Below, in pieces: positions 37,007 to 46,919 of a stretch of DNA of 64,000 bases. How positions within the stretch are numbered: position 1 is the first letter of the stretch; every line of letters starts with the position of its first letter. The stretch spans positions 372,001 through 436,000 of the forward strand of contig NZ_CADFDK010000001.1 of NCBI RefSeq assembly GCF_902832885.1, read 5' to 3'. This DNA is from Burkholderia seminalis DSM 23518 (GTDB taxonomy: Bacteria; Pseudomonadota; Gammaproteobacteria; Burkholderiales; Burkholderiaceae). The notes under the pieces are model-generated. The model saw nothing but the letters and a program-made list of their open reading frames with translations. It had not been told where the DNA came from and searched no databases. Both the position numbers and the translations under genes were made by a program.

Positions 37007-38923
37007 TCACGCGCGGTGCGGTGCGACGATCCGGTACTTCGCGATGCGCCGGTACAGCGTCGCGCGCGACATGCCGAGCGCCTGCGCGGCCGCGTCGGGC
37101 CGCCAGCGATGCGCGGTGAGCGCGGCGACGATGCGGCCGCGTTCGTCGTCGGGCAGCGCGCCCGGCGGAGCACCGCCGAGTTGAGCGGCGAGCTCGGCCG
37201 GCAGGTCGCGTCGCGTCACGCGCGCGGCGTCGCACACCGCGCACGCGTAGCGCAGGACGTTGCGCAGTTGCCGCACGTTGCCGGGCCACGCGTACGCGGC
37301 GAGGTGTTCGGCGAGCGTCGGATCGAGCGTGAGCACGTGGCCGGTCGCCTGCGCTTCCTCGGCGAATACGGCGGCAATCACGTCGCGCACGTCCGTGCGT
37401 GCGCGCAGCGGCGGCAGTTCGAACGTCGCGCCGCTCAGGCGGTAGTACAGGTCTTCGCGGAAGGTCCCGTCGGCCACCATCCGCGCGAGATCGCGGTGCG
37501 TCGCGCAGATCACGTCGAGATCGACGCGCACGGGCGTATCGCTGCCGAGCGGCACGACCTCGCCGTCGGCGAGGACGCGCAGCAGGCGCGTCTGCAGCGC
37601 GAGCGGCATGTCGCCGATTTCATCGAGAAACAGCGTGCCGCCGTCGGCGAGCGCGATCTTGCCGCGCGCGCCGTGCTTGCGTGCGCCGGTGAACGCACCG
37701 GCCGCATAACCGAACAGTTCGCTCTCGATCAGCGCATCGGGCAGCGCGCCGCAGTTGACGGCGACGAACGGCCGCGCGCGCCGTGCGCCGGCGTCGTGGA
37801 TCGCGCGGGCGAACACCTCCTTGCCCGCACCGGTTTCGCCGAGCACGAGAATCGGCAGCCGTTTGCTCGCGACCCGCAGCGCGAGTTCGGCCTGTTGCGC
37901 GATATGCGCATCGCTGCTGTGCAGGAACGGCGTCAGCGCGCCGACGTTGCGCGGCGCGGTGCCCGCGCGGCGCGATACGGTGCCGGGCTCGCGGCCCGCG
38001 CGTCGTAGCGGCGCCCGCAACCGCGCATAGAGCGGTGCGCCGGTGGCGCGCAGCCGCAGCGCGACGATCGTATCGAGCCGCGCGACATCGCGCAGCGGCA
38101 TCTCGGTCGCATCGAAGATCTCGTCGATGTGGCGCGGCTCGCGCAGCGCCGGCAGCGTGTCGCGTGCCTGCCGGTTCGCGGCGACGATGTTGCCGCATTC
38201 GTCGAATGCGATCATCCATTCCGGTTGCGCCTCGACGTAGTGACGGTTCGGATGCCCGAACAGGATCCAGTGCTGCGCGGTGCTGTGCACGAAGTAGCCG
38301 TCCTCGATCAGCGCCGCGCTTTGCCGCACGAGCTGGTAGACGAGGCGCTGGCTGTCGCGGCCGTCGGGCGAATGCACGGCCGACGCGTCGAGCACGCCGA
38401 TCAGTTCGCCGCCCGGCGAGAAGATCGGCGCGGCGCTGCAGGTGAGCGTCGTGAACGCCGCGCGAAAGTGATCGGTCTTGTGCACGGTGATCGGCGCGAG
38501 ATCGGTCAGCACGCTCGCGACGCCGCAGGTGCCTTCCTCGCTTTCCGACCAGCACGAGCCGATGTGCAGCCCCGCATGGCGGAAGTCGTTGCGGCGCTCG
38601 CGGTCGATCCGGTAGTCGATCGTCACGCCGTGCGCGTCGGTCAGCATCACGCAGTAGTCGGCGACGCGGATCATGTCGTGCAGCCGCGTCAGGCATTGGC
38701 CCGACGCGCGCAGGAACGCCTCTTCCTTGTCGCGCACTTCGCGCAGCTCGGCCGCGGTCAGCACACGCGGGCCGATCGACGAAGCGGGGTCGAGACGGTA
38801 GCGCTCCAGCGACCGTTGCCACGACGACACGAGGCGCGCGGAGTCGGCCGGCGCGGGCAGGCGTCCGGCGAGCGCGCCGAGCACGCGGTCGGCGTGCTGG
38901 GCCTGGGGAACGGCGTAGGGCAT
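37007..38923 (-). CDS. acoR: Sigma-54-dependent activator of acetoin catabolism
   Basis: A 638-residue enhancer-binding protein. The N-terminal GAF sensor domain covers about residues 60-190 and a PAS-like segment follows. The central AAA+ domain has Walker A GETGAGKE, the sigma-54-contacting GAFTGA loop (in [12 protein letters not shown]) and [21 protein letters not shown]-type helix-turn-helix ends the protein ([20 protein letters not shown]). The start at 38923 ([18 protein letters not shown]) follows CGGAG. It is divergent from acoX, whose sigma-54 promoter lies 390 bp away, so this is the expected activator of the acetoin operon. Confidence 0.92.
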   Translation of the reverse strand: MPYAVPQAQHADRVLGALAGRLPAPADSARLVSSWQRSLERYRLDPASSIGPRVLTAAELREVRDKEEAFLRASGQCLTRLHDMIRVADYCVMLTDAHGVTIDYRIDRERRNDFRHAGLHIGSCWSESEEGTCGVASVLTDLAPITVHKTDHFRAAFTTLTCSAAPIFSPGGELIGVLDASAVHSPDGRDSQRLVYQLVRQSAALIEDGYFVHSTAQHWILFGHPNRHYVEAQPEWMIAFDECGNIVAANRQARDTLPALREPRHIDEIFDATEMPLRDVARLDTIVALRLRATGAPLYARLRAPLRRAGREPGTVSRRAGTAPRNVGALTPFLHSSDAHIAQQAELALRVASKRLPILVLGETGAGKEVFARAIHDAGARRARPFVAVNCGALPDALIESELFGYAAGAFTGARKHGARGKIALADGGTLFLDEIGDMPLALQTRLLRVLADGEVVPLGSDTPVRVDLDVICATHRDLARMVADGTFREDLYYRLSGATFELPPLRARTDVRDVIAAVFAEEAQATGHVLTLDPTLAEHLAAYAWPGNVRQLRNVLRYACAVCDAARVTRRDLPAELAAQLGGAPPGALPDDERGRIVAALTAHRWRPDAAAQALGMSRATLYRRIAKYRIVAPHRA

Positions 38924-39014
38924 GGTCGGCTCCGGTTCCGTACGGCGGGGAATGCGATGTTCTTGTAGCACATCCGGTTCGGCGGATCACATTGCATCGC
39001 AGCACGCGGCCGGC

Positions 39015-39065
39015 GTGAGACGTTCGTCTCACCGGTCGCTCGCCGTGTCTCGCGCGCGTGAGACA
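39015..39065. promoter_or_regulatory. Candidate AcoR upstream activating sites
   Basis: Site 1 is a perfect 18-bp palindrome, GTGAGACG-TT-CGTCTCAC (39015-39032). Site 2 is TGTCTC-N8-GAGACA (39046-39065). Their centres are about 32 bp apart, three helical turns. A third half-site, GTGAGACG, is at 39196-39203. Binding by AcoR is inferred from location between acoR and its target promoter. Confidence 0.6.
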
Positions 39066-39310
39066 TCCGCATGCGCGGCGCACGGTGGCCGTCCGGCTGG
39101 CCGACGCACGCGTCGAGCCGCGCGCGTGCGGGGTTTGCGGGCAGGGCGGCGCGCAAGCGCAGAGGCCGGGGCGATCGTTTCGTCGCATCGGCTGCGTGAG
39201 ACGCACGGGCGGATTCGCCAGGTGCCGTGTCGTCACGGTCACGAAGCGCGAACGCGTGCCTGCCTGTCGCGCCAGTGTGCACGCGGGTTCCGCGGTCGTC
39301 GCAGCGACGA

Positions 39311-39326
39311 TGGCACGCCGCTTGCA
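39311..39326 (+). promoter_or_regulatory. Sigma-54 promoter of the acetoin operon
   Basis: TGGCACGCCGCTTGCA matches the -24/-12 consensus TGGCAC-N5-TTGCA exactly. It lies 117 bp before the acoX start and faces the operon. Confidence 0.9.
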
Positions 39327-39442
39327 GAGATCACGGGCAAGCCGATGCGGTCGCGTCGGCGACGACGATCCGCCGCCCGTCGATGGCAGCGGACGACACA
39401 GACCGGGCCGGCATGGCCGGTCCACTGGATGGAGACGAACCC

Positions 39443-40501
39443 GTGACGACGCCCGTTACCGTCGGCGTGATCGCGAACCCCGCATCGGGGCGCGACATCC
39501 GCCGCCTCACGACGCATGCATCCGTGTTTCCGACGGCCGAGAAGGCGAACATGATCGTGCGCCTGCTGGCCGGCCTCGGTGCGATGGGCGTCGAGCGTGT
39601 GCTGACGCTGCGCGACCGCACGGGCATCGCGACGCTGCTACTGCGCGCGATCGACACGCATCGCGCGGTCGCGCCGCACGAACGCTGGCCCGAGGTCGAG
39701 TTCGTCGACCTGCCGATCACCGATACCGTCGCCGACACGCAGGCCGGCGCCGCGTACCTGCACCGGATGGAAGTCGCGCTGATCGTCGTGCTCGGCGGCG
39801 ACGGTACCCATCGCGCGGTGGCCGCGCATTGCGGCGCGACGCCGCTCGTCGCGCTGTCCACCGGCACCAACAATGCGTTTCCCGAACATCGCGAGGCGAC
39901 CGTCGCCGGCGTCGCGGCAGGGCTCGCCGCGACCGGCGCCGTGCCCGCCGAGGTCGCGTTCGTGCGCAACAAGCGGCTCGTCGTGCGCTGTGCGGCGGGC
40001 GCGCAGCCGGGGCGCGAGGAGATCGCGCTCGTCGACGTGTGCGCCGCGCGGCAGCGCTTCATCGGCGCACGTGCGATCTCCGGGTCCGACGACCTCGACG
40101 CGCTCTACCTGACCTTCGCGGAACCGGACGGCATCGGGCTGTCCGCGCTCGGCGGCGCGTGGGCGCCGCTCGAACGCAGCGCGCCGCACGGGCTTTCGAT
40201 GCGCTTCGCGGAAGCCGGCAAGGCAGCCGGCACGCCGCTCGTCGCGCCGATCGCGCCGGGGCGCGTCGATCGCGTCGTGATGCGCAGTTGCGAGCGGCTC
40301 GAGCCGGACACGTGGCAGGTGATTCCGTTCGAACGCGGCACGCTCGCGTTCGACGGCGAGCGCGAGATCGAGGTCGCGCGCGGCGAGCGCTACGAAATCT
40401 CGCTCGACTGGCGCGGACCGCTGACGGTCGACGTCGGCCGCACGCTGCGCTACGCGTCGTCGCGGCAATTGCTGCGCAGCGCCGGCGCGTGGCGCGACTG
40501 A
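39443..40501 (+). CDS. acoX: AcoX, NAD-kinase-like protein of acetoin catabolism (function unknown)
   Basis: A 352-residue protein of the ATP-NAD/AcoX kinase family. VTVGVIANPASGRDIRRL at the start, VVLGGDGTHRAVAAH (the diacylglycerol/NAD-kinase GGDGT motif, near residue 120) and LSTGTNNAFPEHREA are all typical. Genes of this family lead acetoin operons in Cupriavidus and relatives, yet no reaction has been assigned. GTG at 39443 is chosen because GGAG lies about 9 bases upstream and the reading before it has no conserved sequence. First gene behind the sigma-54 promoter. Confidence 0.85.
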   Translation: MTTPVTVGVIANPASGRDIRRLTTHASVFPTAEKANMIVRLLAGLGAMGVERVLTLRDRTGIATLLLRAIDTHRAVAPHERWPEVEFVDLPITDTVADTQAGAAYLHRMEVALIVVLGGDGTHRAVAAHCGATPLVALSTGTNNAFPEHREATVAGVAAGLAATGAVPAEVAFVRNKRLVVRCAAGAQPGREEIALVDVCAARQRFIGARAISGSDDLDALYLTFAEPDGIGLSALGGAWAPLERSAPHGLSMRFAEAGKAAGTPLVAPIAPGRVDRVVMRSCERLEPDTWQVIPFERGTLAFDGEREIEVARGERYEISLDWRGPLTVDVGRTLRYASSRQLLRSAGAWRD

Positions 40502-40560
40502 GCATCCGGTTTGATGCAGGACGCTTCGCCATCCAGCACGATTTTCAAGGAGACATCGTC

Positions 40561-41337
40561 ATGACAACCGTTCTCGAAGGACAGGTCGCCATCGTCACTG
40601 GCGGCGCGCGCGGCATCGGCCGCGGCATCGCGCTGACGCTTGCCGGCGCGGGCGCCGACATCCTGCTGGCCGACCTGCTCGACGACGCGCTCGACGCCAC
40701 CGCGCGCGAGGTGCGTGCGCTTGGCCGCCGGGCGGCGGTCGCGAAGGTCGACGTCACGCAGGCCGCGCAGGTCGACGCGATGGTCGCGCACGCGCTCGCC
40801 GAACTCGGCGGGCTCGACATCCTCGTGAACTGCGCGGGCGTGATCAGCATTCATCCGGTCGCCGAACTGACCGAGCGCGACTGGGATGTCGTGATGGACG
40901 TGAACGCGAAGGGCACGTTCCTCGGTTGCCGCGCGGCGCTCGCGCACCTGAAGGCACAGGGTCGCGGCCGGATCATCAACGTCGCGTCGATCGCGGGCAA
41001 GGAGGGTTTTCCGAATCTCGCGCACTACAGCGCATCGAAATTCGCGGTCGTCGGCTTCACCAACGCGCTCGCGAAGGAACTCGCGCGCGACGGCGTGACC
41101 GTCAACGCGATCTGCCCCGGCATCGTCCGGACCGACATGTGGGACCGGTTGTCCGACGCATGGAAGACCGACGGCGAAACGGTCGAGCAATCGTGGCAGC
41201 GGCACCAGTTGACGCTGATCCCGCAGGGCCGCGCGCAGACGCCGGAGGACATGGGCCGGCTCGCGCTGTTCTTCGCGACGATGGACAACGTGACGGGCCA
41301 GGCCGTGAACGTCGACGGCGGTTTCACGTTCCATTGA
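40561..41337 (+). CDS. Short-chain dehydrogenase, probable acetoin/2,3-butanediol oxidoreductase
   Basis: A 258-residue classical SDR: TGGARGIGRGIAL (NAD(P) binding, near residue 14), NCAGV, and the catalytic Ser-Tyr-Lys set in NVASIAGKEGFPNLAHYSASK. It starts at the ATG at 40561 after AAGGAGACA. Its place between acoX and acoA suggests it interconverts 2,3-butanediol or diacetyl with acetoin, so that these also feed the acetoin dehydrogenase complex. The exact substrate and stereochemistry cannot be read from sequence. Confidence 0.82.
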   Translation: MTTVLEGQVAIVTGGARGIGRGIALTLAGAGADILLADLLDDALDATAREVRALGRRAAVAKVDVTQAAQVDAMVAHALAELGGLDILVNCAGVISIHPVAELTERDWDVVMDVNAKGTFLGCRAALAHLKAQGRGRIINVASIAGKEGFPNLAHYSASKFAVVGFTNALAKELARDGVTVNAICPGIVRTDMWDRLSDAWKTDGETVEQSWQRHQLTLIPQGRAQTPEDMGRLALFFATMDNVTGQAVNVDGGFTFH

Positions 41338-41413
41338 CGGCCGCCGGCCGTGCAATCCGCCGCCGCGGCACGGACGCGGCGGCATTCGCAGTCAAACCTA
41401 CCAGGAGACACAC

Positions 41414-42397
41414 ATGACCGCTTCGACCCAGCTCAGCAGGGACACGCTGCTGGACGCCTACCGGCTGATGCGCACGATCCGCGAATTCGAGGAGCGCCTG
41501 CACGTCGAATTCGCGACCGGCGAGATTCCCGGCTTCGTTCACCTGTACGCGGGCGAGGAGGCGTCCGCGGTCGGCACGATGCTGCATCTCGGCCTCGCCG
41601 ACTACGTTGCCACCACGCACCGCGGTCACGGCCATTGCATCGCGAAGGGCGTCGACGTGCACGGGATGATGGCCGAGATCTACGGCAAGAAGACGGGCGT
41701 CTGCCACGGCAAGGGCGGCTCGATGCACATCGCCGACCTGTCGATGGGGATGCTCGGCGCGAACGGGATCGTCGGCGCGGGCGGCCCGCTCGTGTGCGGC
41801 GCGGCGCTCGCGGCGAAGCACAAGAAGACGGGCGGTGTCGGCGTGTGCTTCTTCGGCGACGGCGCGTCGAACCAGGGCGTGATCTTCGAATCGATGAACC
41901 TGGCGTCGGTGTGGCGCCTGCCCGCGATCTTCGTCGCCGAAAACAACGGCTACGCGGAAGCGACGTCGTCGAGCTGGTCGGTCGCGACCGACAACATCGC
42001 CGACCGCGCGAACGGGTTCGGGATGCCGGGCGTGATCGTCGACGGCTTCGACTTCTTCGCGGTGCACGAAGCGCTCGGCGAAGCCGTCGAGCGCGCGCGC
42101 AACGGCGGCGGCCCGACGCTGGTCGAGGTGAAGTTCACGCGCTATTTCGGCCATTTCGAAGGCGATGCGCAAACCTACCGCGCGCCGGGCGAGGTACAGA
42201 AGCTGCGCGACGAGAAGGACTGCCTGAAGCATTTCGAGACGCGTGTCGTGCGTGCCGAAGCGCTGACGACGGCCGACCTGCGCGCGGTCGACGCGCAGGT
42301 CAAGGCGCTGATCGACGACGCGGTCGCGCAGGCGAAGGCCGCGCCGGTGCCGGATGCCGCCGACCTGCTGGCCGACGTCTACGTGTCGTATCTGTGA
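41414..42397 (+). CDS. acoA: Acetoin dehydrogenase E1 component, alpha subunit (ThDP-dependent)
   Basis: A 327-residue E1-alpha. EFATGEIPGFVHLYAGEEAS, ATTHRGHGHCIAKGVD and the ThDP-binding VCFFGDGASNQGVIFESMNL...ENN segment are complete. With AcoB it cleaves acetoin to acetaldehyde and hydroxyethyl-ThDP and passes the acetyl unit to the lipoyl group of AcoC. The start follows CCAGGAGACACAC. AcoB follows after 54 bp. Confidence 0.95.
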   Translation: MTASTQLSRDTLLDAYRLMRTIREFEERLHVEFATGEIPGFVHLYAGEEASAVGTMLHLGLADYVATTHRGHGHCIAKGVDVHGMMAEIYGKKTGVCHGKGGSMHIADLSMGMLGANGIVGAGGPLVCGAALAAKHKKTGGVGVCFFGDGASNQGVIFESMNLASVWRLPAIFVAENNGYAEATSSSWSVATDNIADRANGFGMPGVIVDGFDFFAVHEALGEAVERARNGGGPTLVEVKFTRYFGHFEGDAQTYRAPGEVQKLRDEKDCLKHFETRVVRAEALTTADLRAVDAQVKALIDDAVAQAKAAPVPDAADLLADVYVSYL

Positions 42398-42451
42398 GCG
42401 CGGCCTGACATCGCGGCCGGCACGGCAAACCGAACATTCCAGGAGACAGAC

Positions 42452-43456
42452 ATGGCAAGGAAGATTACTTATTCGCAGGCGATCAACGAAGCGCTCGCGC
42501 AGGAAATGGCGCGCGACGACAGCGTGATCGTGATGGGCGAGGACAACGCGGGCGGCGCGGGCGCGCCGGGCGAGGACGACGCATGGGGCGGCGTCCTCGG
42601 CGTGACGAAAGGGCTGTTCCACAAGTTTCCGGGCCGCGTGCTCGATACGCCGCTGTCGGAGGGCGGCTACATCGGCGCGGCGGTCGGCGCGGCCGCATGC
42701 GGGATGCGGCCCGTCGCGGAACTGATGTTCATCGATTTCATGGGCGTGTGCTTCGACCAGATCTTCAACCAGGCCGCGAAATTCCGCTACATGTTCGGCG
42801 GCAAGGCCGTGACGCCGGTCGTGATTCGCGCGATGTACGGCGCCGGGTTGCGCGCGGCCGCCCAGCACTCGCAGATGCTGACGTCGCTGTTCACGCACAT
42901 TCCCGGGCTGAAGGTCGTGTGCCCGTCGACGCCGTACGACGCCAAGGGGCTGCTGATCCAGGCGATCCGCGACAACGATCCCGTGATCTTCCTCGAACAC
43001 AAGCTGCTCTATACGCGCGAAGGCGACGTGCCGGAGGAGTCCTATGCGATTCCGTTCGGCGAGGCGAACGTGGTTCGCGACGGTGACGACGTGACGATCG
43101 TCACGTATGGCCGGATGGTGCATCTCGCGATGGACGCGGCCGCGAAGCTCGCGAAGGACGGCATCCAGTGCGACGTGATCGACCTGCGCACGACGTCGCC
43201 GCTCGACGAGGAGACGATTCTCGAAAGCGCCGAACGCACGGGGCGCGTGGTGGTCGTCGACGAAGCGAATCCGCGCTGCTCGATCGCGACCGACATCGCC
43301 GCGCTCGTCGCGCAGCGCGCGTTCCATTCGCTGAAGGCGCCGATCGGGCTCGTCACCGCGCCGCATACGCCGGCGCCGTTCGCGAGCGTGCTGGAAGACC
43401 TGTACATCCCGTCCGCCGATGCGATTGGGCAGGCGGTCCTGAAGACGAGGAGCTGA
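42452..43456 (+). CDS. acoB: Acetoin dehydrogenase E1 component, beta subunit
   Basis: A 334-residue E1-beta starting MARKITYSQAINEALAQEMA, with VMGEDNAGGAGAPGEDDAWG, RVLDTPLSEGGYIGAAVGAA and the C-terminal transketolase domain (IDLRTTSPLDEETILESAER). It pairs with AcoA to form the alpha2beta2 E1. CCAGGAGACAGAC precedes the ATG, the same ribosome-binding pattern as acoA, and the stop is 4 bases before the acoC start. Confidence 0.95.
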   Translation: MARKITYSQAINEALAQEMARDDSVIVMGEDNAGGAGAPGEDDAWGGVLGVTKGLFHKFPGRVLDTPLSEGGYIGAAVGAAACGMRPVAELMFIDFMGVCFDQIFNQAAKFRYMFGGKAVTPVVIRAMYGAGLRAAAQHSQMLTSLFTHIPGLKVVCPSTPYDAKGLLIQAIRDNDPVIFLEHKLLYTREGDVPEESYAIPFGEANVVRDGDDVTIVTYGRMVHLAMDAAAKLAKDGIQCDVIDLRTTSPLDEETILESAERTGRVVVVDEANPRCSIATDIAALVAQRAFHSLKAPIGLVTAPHTPAPFASVLEDLYIPSADAIGQAVLKTRS

Positions 43457-43460
43457 CACG

Positions 43461-44576
43461 ATGTCGATTCACATGATCACGATGCCCAAGTGGGGGCTGT
43501 CGATGGAGCAGGGGCAGGTCAACGGCTGGCTGAAGGCGATCGGCGAACGCGTGACGAAGGGCGATGAGCTGCTCGACGTCGAGACCGACAAGATCTCGTC
43601 GGGCGTCGAGTGCGCGTTCGACGGCACGCTGCGCCGGCAGGTCGCGCAGGAAGGCGAGACGCTGCCGGTCGGCGCGCTGCTCGGCGTCGTCGCGGCCGCC
43701 GAGGCGAGCGATGCCGACATCGATGCGGCGATCGCCGACTTCCAGCGCGATTTCGTACCGAGCGCCGCCACCGACGAGGCTGCCGGCCCGCAGCCCGAGA
43801 AGGCGCAGATCGGCGGCCGCACGGTGCGCTTCCTGAAGCTCGGCGACGGGGCAGGCACGCCTGCCGTGCTGATCCATGGCTTCGGCGGCGACCTGAACAA
43901 CTGGCTGTTCAATCACGCGGAACTCGCCGTGCACCGGCCGGTGTGGGCGCTCGACCTGCCCGGTCACGGCGAGTCGGGCAAGGCGCTCGATACGGGCAGC
44001 CTCGACGAACTCGCCGATGCGGTGCTCGCGCTGCTCGATGCGCAGCACATCGAGCACGCGCACCTGATCGGCCATTCGATGGGCGGCGCGGTCGCGATGG
44101 CGGCGGCCGAGCGCGCGCCGCAACGGGTCGCGTCGCTGACGCTGATCGCGAGCGCGGGGCTCGGCACCGACATCAACCGTGCCTACATCGACGGCTTCGT
44201 CGCCGGCAACAGCCGCAACACGCTGAAGCCGCACCTCGGCGCGCTGTTCGCCGACCACGCGCTGGTGACGCGGCAGCTCGTCGAGGATCTCGTCAAGTAC
44301 AAGCGGCTCGAAGGCGTGCAGGCCGCACTGGAGAAGATCGCGAACGCCGTGTTCGACGGCGCCGCCCAGCGGCGCGTGTTCCGCGACCGGCTCGCGACGC
44401 TTGCGCCGCGCACGCTCGTGATCTGGGGCGAGCGCGACCAGGTGATTCCCGCCCAGCATGCGCGGGGCCTGCCTGACGGCGTGCGTGCCGAGGTGATCGC
44501 CGGCAGCGGGCACATGGTGCAGATGGAGGCGGCCGCCGACGTGAACCGCCTGATCGTCGCGTTTCTCGGAGCGTGA
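43461..44576 (+). CDS. acoC: Acetoin dehydrogenase E2 component (lipoyl domain fused to alpha/beta hydrolase fold)
   Basis: A 371-residue protein. An N-terminal lipoyl domain (residues 1-80) carries the lipoylation lysine in [11 protein letters not shown]. The rest is an alpha/beta-hydrolase-fold domain with [15 protein letters not shown] (nucleophile elbow) and [14 protein letters not shown] (catalytic histidine). This fusion is the AcoC type seen in betaproteobacteria and differs from classical E2 chains, which have a CoA-acetyltransferase core. It needs lipoate, which the next gene could supply. Confidence 0.93.
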   Translation: MSIHMITMPKWGLSMEQGQVNGWLKAIGERVTKGDELLDVETDKISSGVECAFDGTLRRQVAQEGETLPVGALLGVVAAAEASDADIDAAIADFQRDFVPSAATDEAAGPQPEKAQIGGRTVRFLKLGDGAGTPAVLIHGFGGDLNNWLFNHAELAVHRPVWALDLPGHGESGKALDTGSLDELADAVLALLDAQHIEHAHLIGHSMGGAVAMAAAERAPQRVASLTLIASAGLGTDINRAYIDGFVAGNSRNTLKPHLGALFADHALVTRQLVEDLVKYKRLEGVQAALEKIANAVFDGAAQRRVFRDRLATLAPRTLVIWGERDQVIPAQHARGLPDGVRAEVIAGSGHMVQMEAAADVNRLIVAFLGA

Positions 44577-44578
44577 CG

Positions 44579-45544
44579 ATGGCTGCCGCGCCCGAACGCT
44601 CCAGCCTCACGGCGCTCGGCCAGCCGGGCGCGCGCAGCCGCGACAAGCTCGCGCGCATTCCGGTGCGCGTCGAGCTCGCGGCCGGCGCGGCGCTGCCGAA
44701 GCCGTCGTGGCTGCGCGCGCGGCCGATGATGAGCGCGGCGGTGGCCGACATGGCCGCCGTGCTGCGCGAGCATCGGCTGCATTCCGTCTGCGAGGAGGCG
44801 ATGTGTCCGAACATCGGTGAATGCTTCGCGCAGCGCACCGCGACCTTCATGATCATGGGCGGCCTGTGCACGCGGCGCTGCCCGTTCTGCGATGTCGCGC
44901 ACGGCCGTCCCGAGCCGCTCGATCCCGACGAGCCGGCACGGCTGGCCGCCGCGGCCGCCGCGCTCGGGCTGCGCTACGTCGTGATCACGTCGGTCGATCG
45001 CGACGACCTGCGCGACGGCGGCGCCGCGCATTTCGCCGCGTGCATCGCGGCGGTGCGCGCGAGCGTGCCCGGCATCGGTGTCGAGGTATTGACGCCGGAC
45101 TTCCGCGGCCGCGTGGCGCGTGCGCTCGATGCGCTGTCGACGGCCTGGCCGGACGTGTTCAACCACAACGTCGAGACGGTGCCGTCGCACTATCGCGCGG
45201 CGCGGCCGGGCGCCGACTATCGCGGTTCGCTCGACCTGCTCTTGCAGGCCAAGCGCGCGCGGCCGGGGCTGGTGACGAAGTCGGGATTGATGCTCGGGCT
45301 CGGCGAGCGTGACGACGAAGTGCGCGACACGCTGCGCGACCTGCGCGCGCATGACGTCGACGTGCTGACGCTCGGCCAGTATCTCGCGCCGTCGGCGCAC
45401 CATCTGCCGGTGCGGCGTTACGTGAGCCCGGAGGCGTTCGCCGCGTGGCGCGGCGAGGCGCTCGCACTCGGTTTCAGGGAAGTCGTCGCCGGCCCGCTCG
45501 TGCGGTCGTCGTATCACGCGGCCGACGTGCTGGAGGACGCGTAG
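44579..45544 (+). CDS. lipA: Lipoyl synthase paralogue of the acetoin operon
   Basis: A 321-residue radical-SAM enzyme. The auxiliary-cluster cysteines ([12 protein letters not shown]) and the radical-SAM triad ([10 protein letters not shown]) are all present, as is the C-terminal RSSYHA serine, so it should be active in inserting two sulphurs into octanoyl groups. The ATG at 44579 is preferred over a GTG at 44573 because CGGAG then sits at the right distance. It overlaps none of acoC but starts two bases after its stop. A housekeeping lipA is expected elsewhere; this copy resembles the AcoS of Pelobacter in setting. Confidence 0.88.
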   Translation: MAAAPERSSLTALGQPGARSRDKLARIPVRVELAAGAALPKPSWLRARPMMSAAVADMAAVLREHRLHSVCEEAMCPNIGECFAQRTATFMIMGGLCTRRCPFCDVAHGRPEPLDPDEPARLAAAAAALGLRYVVITSVDRDDLRDGGAAHFAACIAAVRASVPGIGVEVLTPDFRGRVARALDALSTAWPDVFNHNVETVPSHYRAARPGADYRGSLDLLLQAKRARPGLVTKSGLMLGLGERDDEVRDTLRDLRAHDVDVLTLGQYLAPSAHHLPVRRYVSPEAFAAWRGEALALGFREVVAGPLVRSSYHAADVLEDA

Positions 45545-45555
45545 CGGGCCGTGCG

Positions 45556-46917
45556 TCAGGCGGCGGTGGCGGCGGAGGCGTGCGCACGACTCACGCGGCG
45601 CAGGTACAGCACGAGCCCGGCGCCCGCGAGCATCAGGCTGACGGTGTTCGCGAACCAGAAGCCGCGCGCGCCTGTCAGCCATGCGGGAGCGATGCCGCCG
45701 ACGTCGAAGCCGAGCACGTAGCCGCCGCTCAGGCCGATGCCCCACAGCGCGACCGCATAGATCACGGTCGGCACGACGGCGACCTTGTACGCGCGCAGCA
45801 CGAACGCCGACGTGACCTGCAGCGCATCGAAGCAGTGGTAGCACGCGACGATCGCGACGAGCGGCATCGCGGCCGCGGCGACGGCCGGGTTCGGCGTATA
45901 GCCGCCGATGATCAGCGGGCGCAGCGTGAACACGAGCACGCCGTAGGCGGCCGCCACGCCGCACGCGAACATCACGCTGTGCCGGCCGAGCAGCCGCGCT
46001 TCTTCCGGGCGCCCGGCGCCGAGCGCGCGCGCGACCAGCGTCGACGCCGCCACGCCGATCGACAGCGGCGTCATGTACAGCACCGCGCCGATGTTGCCGG
46101 CGATCTGGTGGCCGGCGAGCGTCGTCGTGCCGAACTGCGCGATGAACAGCGCCATGCAGGTGTACGACGTGACCTCGATCAGGTACGACAGGCCCATCGG
46201 CACGCCGAGCTTGAGGATGGCCTTCTGGCGTGCCCAGACGGGCCAGCAGAAGCGCGAGAAGATCGCGAGCGGCGCGAACACGTCGAGCTTCGCGAGCAGC
46301 GTGTAGCCGATCAGCGCGAGCGCCCAGTTGATCAGCGTGCTGGCGAGCCCGCAGCCCGGGCCGCCCAGGGCCGGCACGCCGAACCCGCCGAAGATGAACC
46401 ACACGTTGAGCGGAAACTTGAGCAGCAGCGCGCCGATCTGCAGGATCATCGCGAGCCGCGGCTTGCCGGCCGCGTTGGTCAGCGCGTTGTAGATGCGAAA
46501 GACGAGGCTGGCGGGCAGCCCGTACGACAGGATGCGCAGGTAGTCGACGGTGCGCTCGTGCAGCGCGGCAGGCGCATGCGCGATGCGCAGCAGCGGCTCG
46601 GGAAAATGCAGCAGCAGGAAGCCGGGAATCGCGAGCAGCAGCGCGAGCCACAGCGCCTGGCGTACTTCCTCGCCGATTTCGGCATAGCGCCGCGCGCCGT
46701 ACAGCTGCCCGGTGATCGGCTGCAGCGCGGACAGGATGCCCGTCAGGCCGATATAGATCGACACGTAGATCGACGACCCGAGCCCGAGCGCGGCGAGATC
46801 GACGGCCGAATAGCGGCCGACCATCGCGGTGTCGATCACGCCGAACGCGATGATCGCGAGCTGGCCGACGAGTACCGGCCACGCGAGACCGACGATCCGG
46901 CGGATGTCGCCGAACAT
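45556..46917 (-). CDS. MATE-family multidrug/sodium antiporter
   Basis: A 453-residue membrane protein with twelve predicted helices. MFGDIRRIVGLAWPVLVGQL at the start and the paired repeats VIDTAMVGRYSAVDLAALGLG and FGTTTLAGHQIAGNIGAVLY are MATE signatures. Members export cationic drugs or metabolites; MOP-superfamily relatives flip lipid-linked sugars. ATG at 46917 is chosen; a TTG two codons earlier overlaps the upstream gene. It follows the GT-C gene with a 2-base gap, so the two are probably co-expressed. It converges on the aco lipoyl synthase with an 11-bp gap. Confidence 0.87.
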   Translation of the reverse strand: MFGDIRRIVGLAWPVLVGQLAIIAFGVIDTAMVGRYSAVDLAALGLGSSIYVSIYIGLTGILSALQPITGQLYGARRYAEIGEEVRQALWLALLLAIPGFLLLHFPEPLLRIAHAPAALHERTVDYLRILSYGLPASLVFRIYNALTNAAGKPRLAMILQIGALLLKFPLNVWFIFGGFGVPALGGPGCGLASTLINWALALIGYTLLAKLDVFAPLAIFSRFCWPVWARQKAILKLGVPMGLSYLIEVTSYTCMALFIAQFGTTTLAGHQIAGNIGAVLYMTPLSIGVAASTLVARALGAGRPEEARLLGRHSVMFACGVAAAYGVLVFTLRPLIIGGYTPNPAVAAAAMPLVAIVACYHCFDALQVTSAFVLRAYKVAVVPTVIYAVALWGIGLSGGYVLGFDVGGIAPAWLTGARGFWFANTVSLMLAGAGLVLYLRRVSRAHASAATAA

Positions 46918-46919
46918 CG

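Larger units (their letters stand above)
38924..39442. other. 519-bp divergent control region between acoR and acoX
   Basis: No gene is seen. The region holds two inverted repeats and a further half-site with the core GAGAC (39015-39065 and 39196-39203) and a sigma-54 promoter (39311-39326). The distance between repeats and promoter (about 250-300 bp) fits DNA looping by an enhancer-binding protein. The acoR promoter must also be here but is not obvious. Confidence 0.7.

Noticed and set aside
39227-39442. Longer acoX starting 72 codons upstream
   Set aside because: The extra segment runs across the sigma-54 promoter and has no conserved sequence; the GTG at 39443 has a good ribosome binding site.
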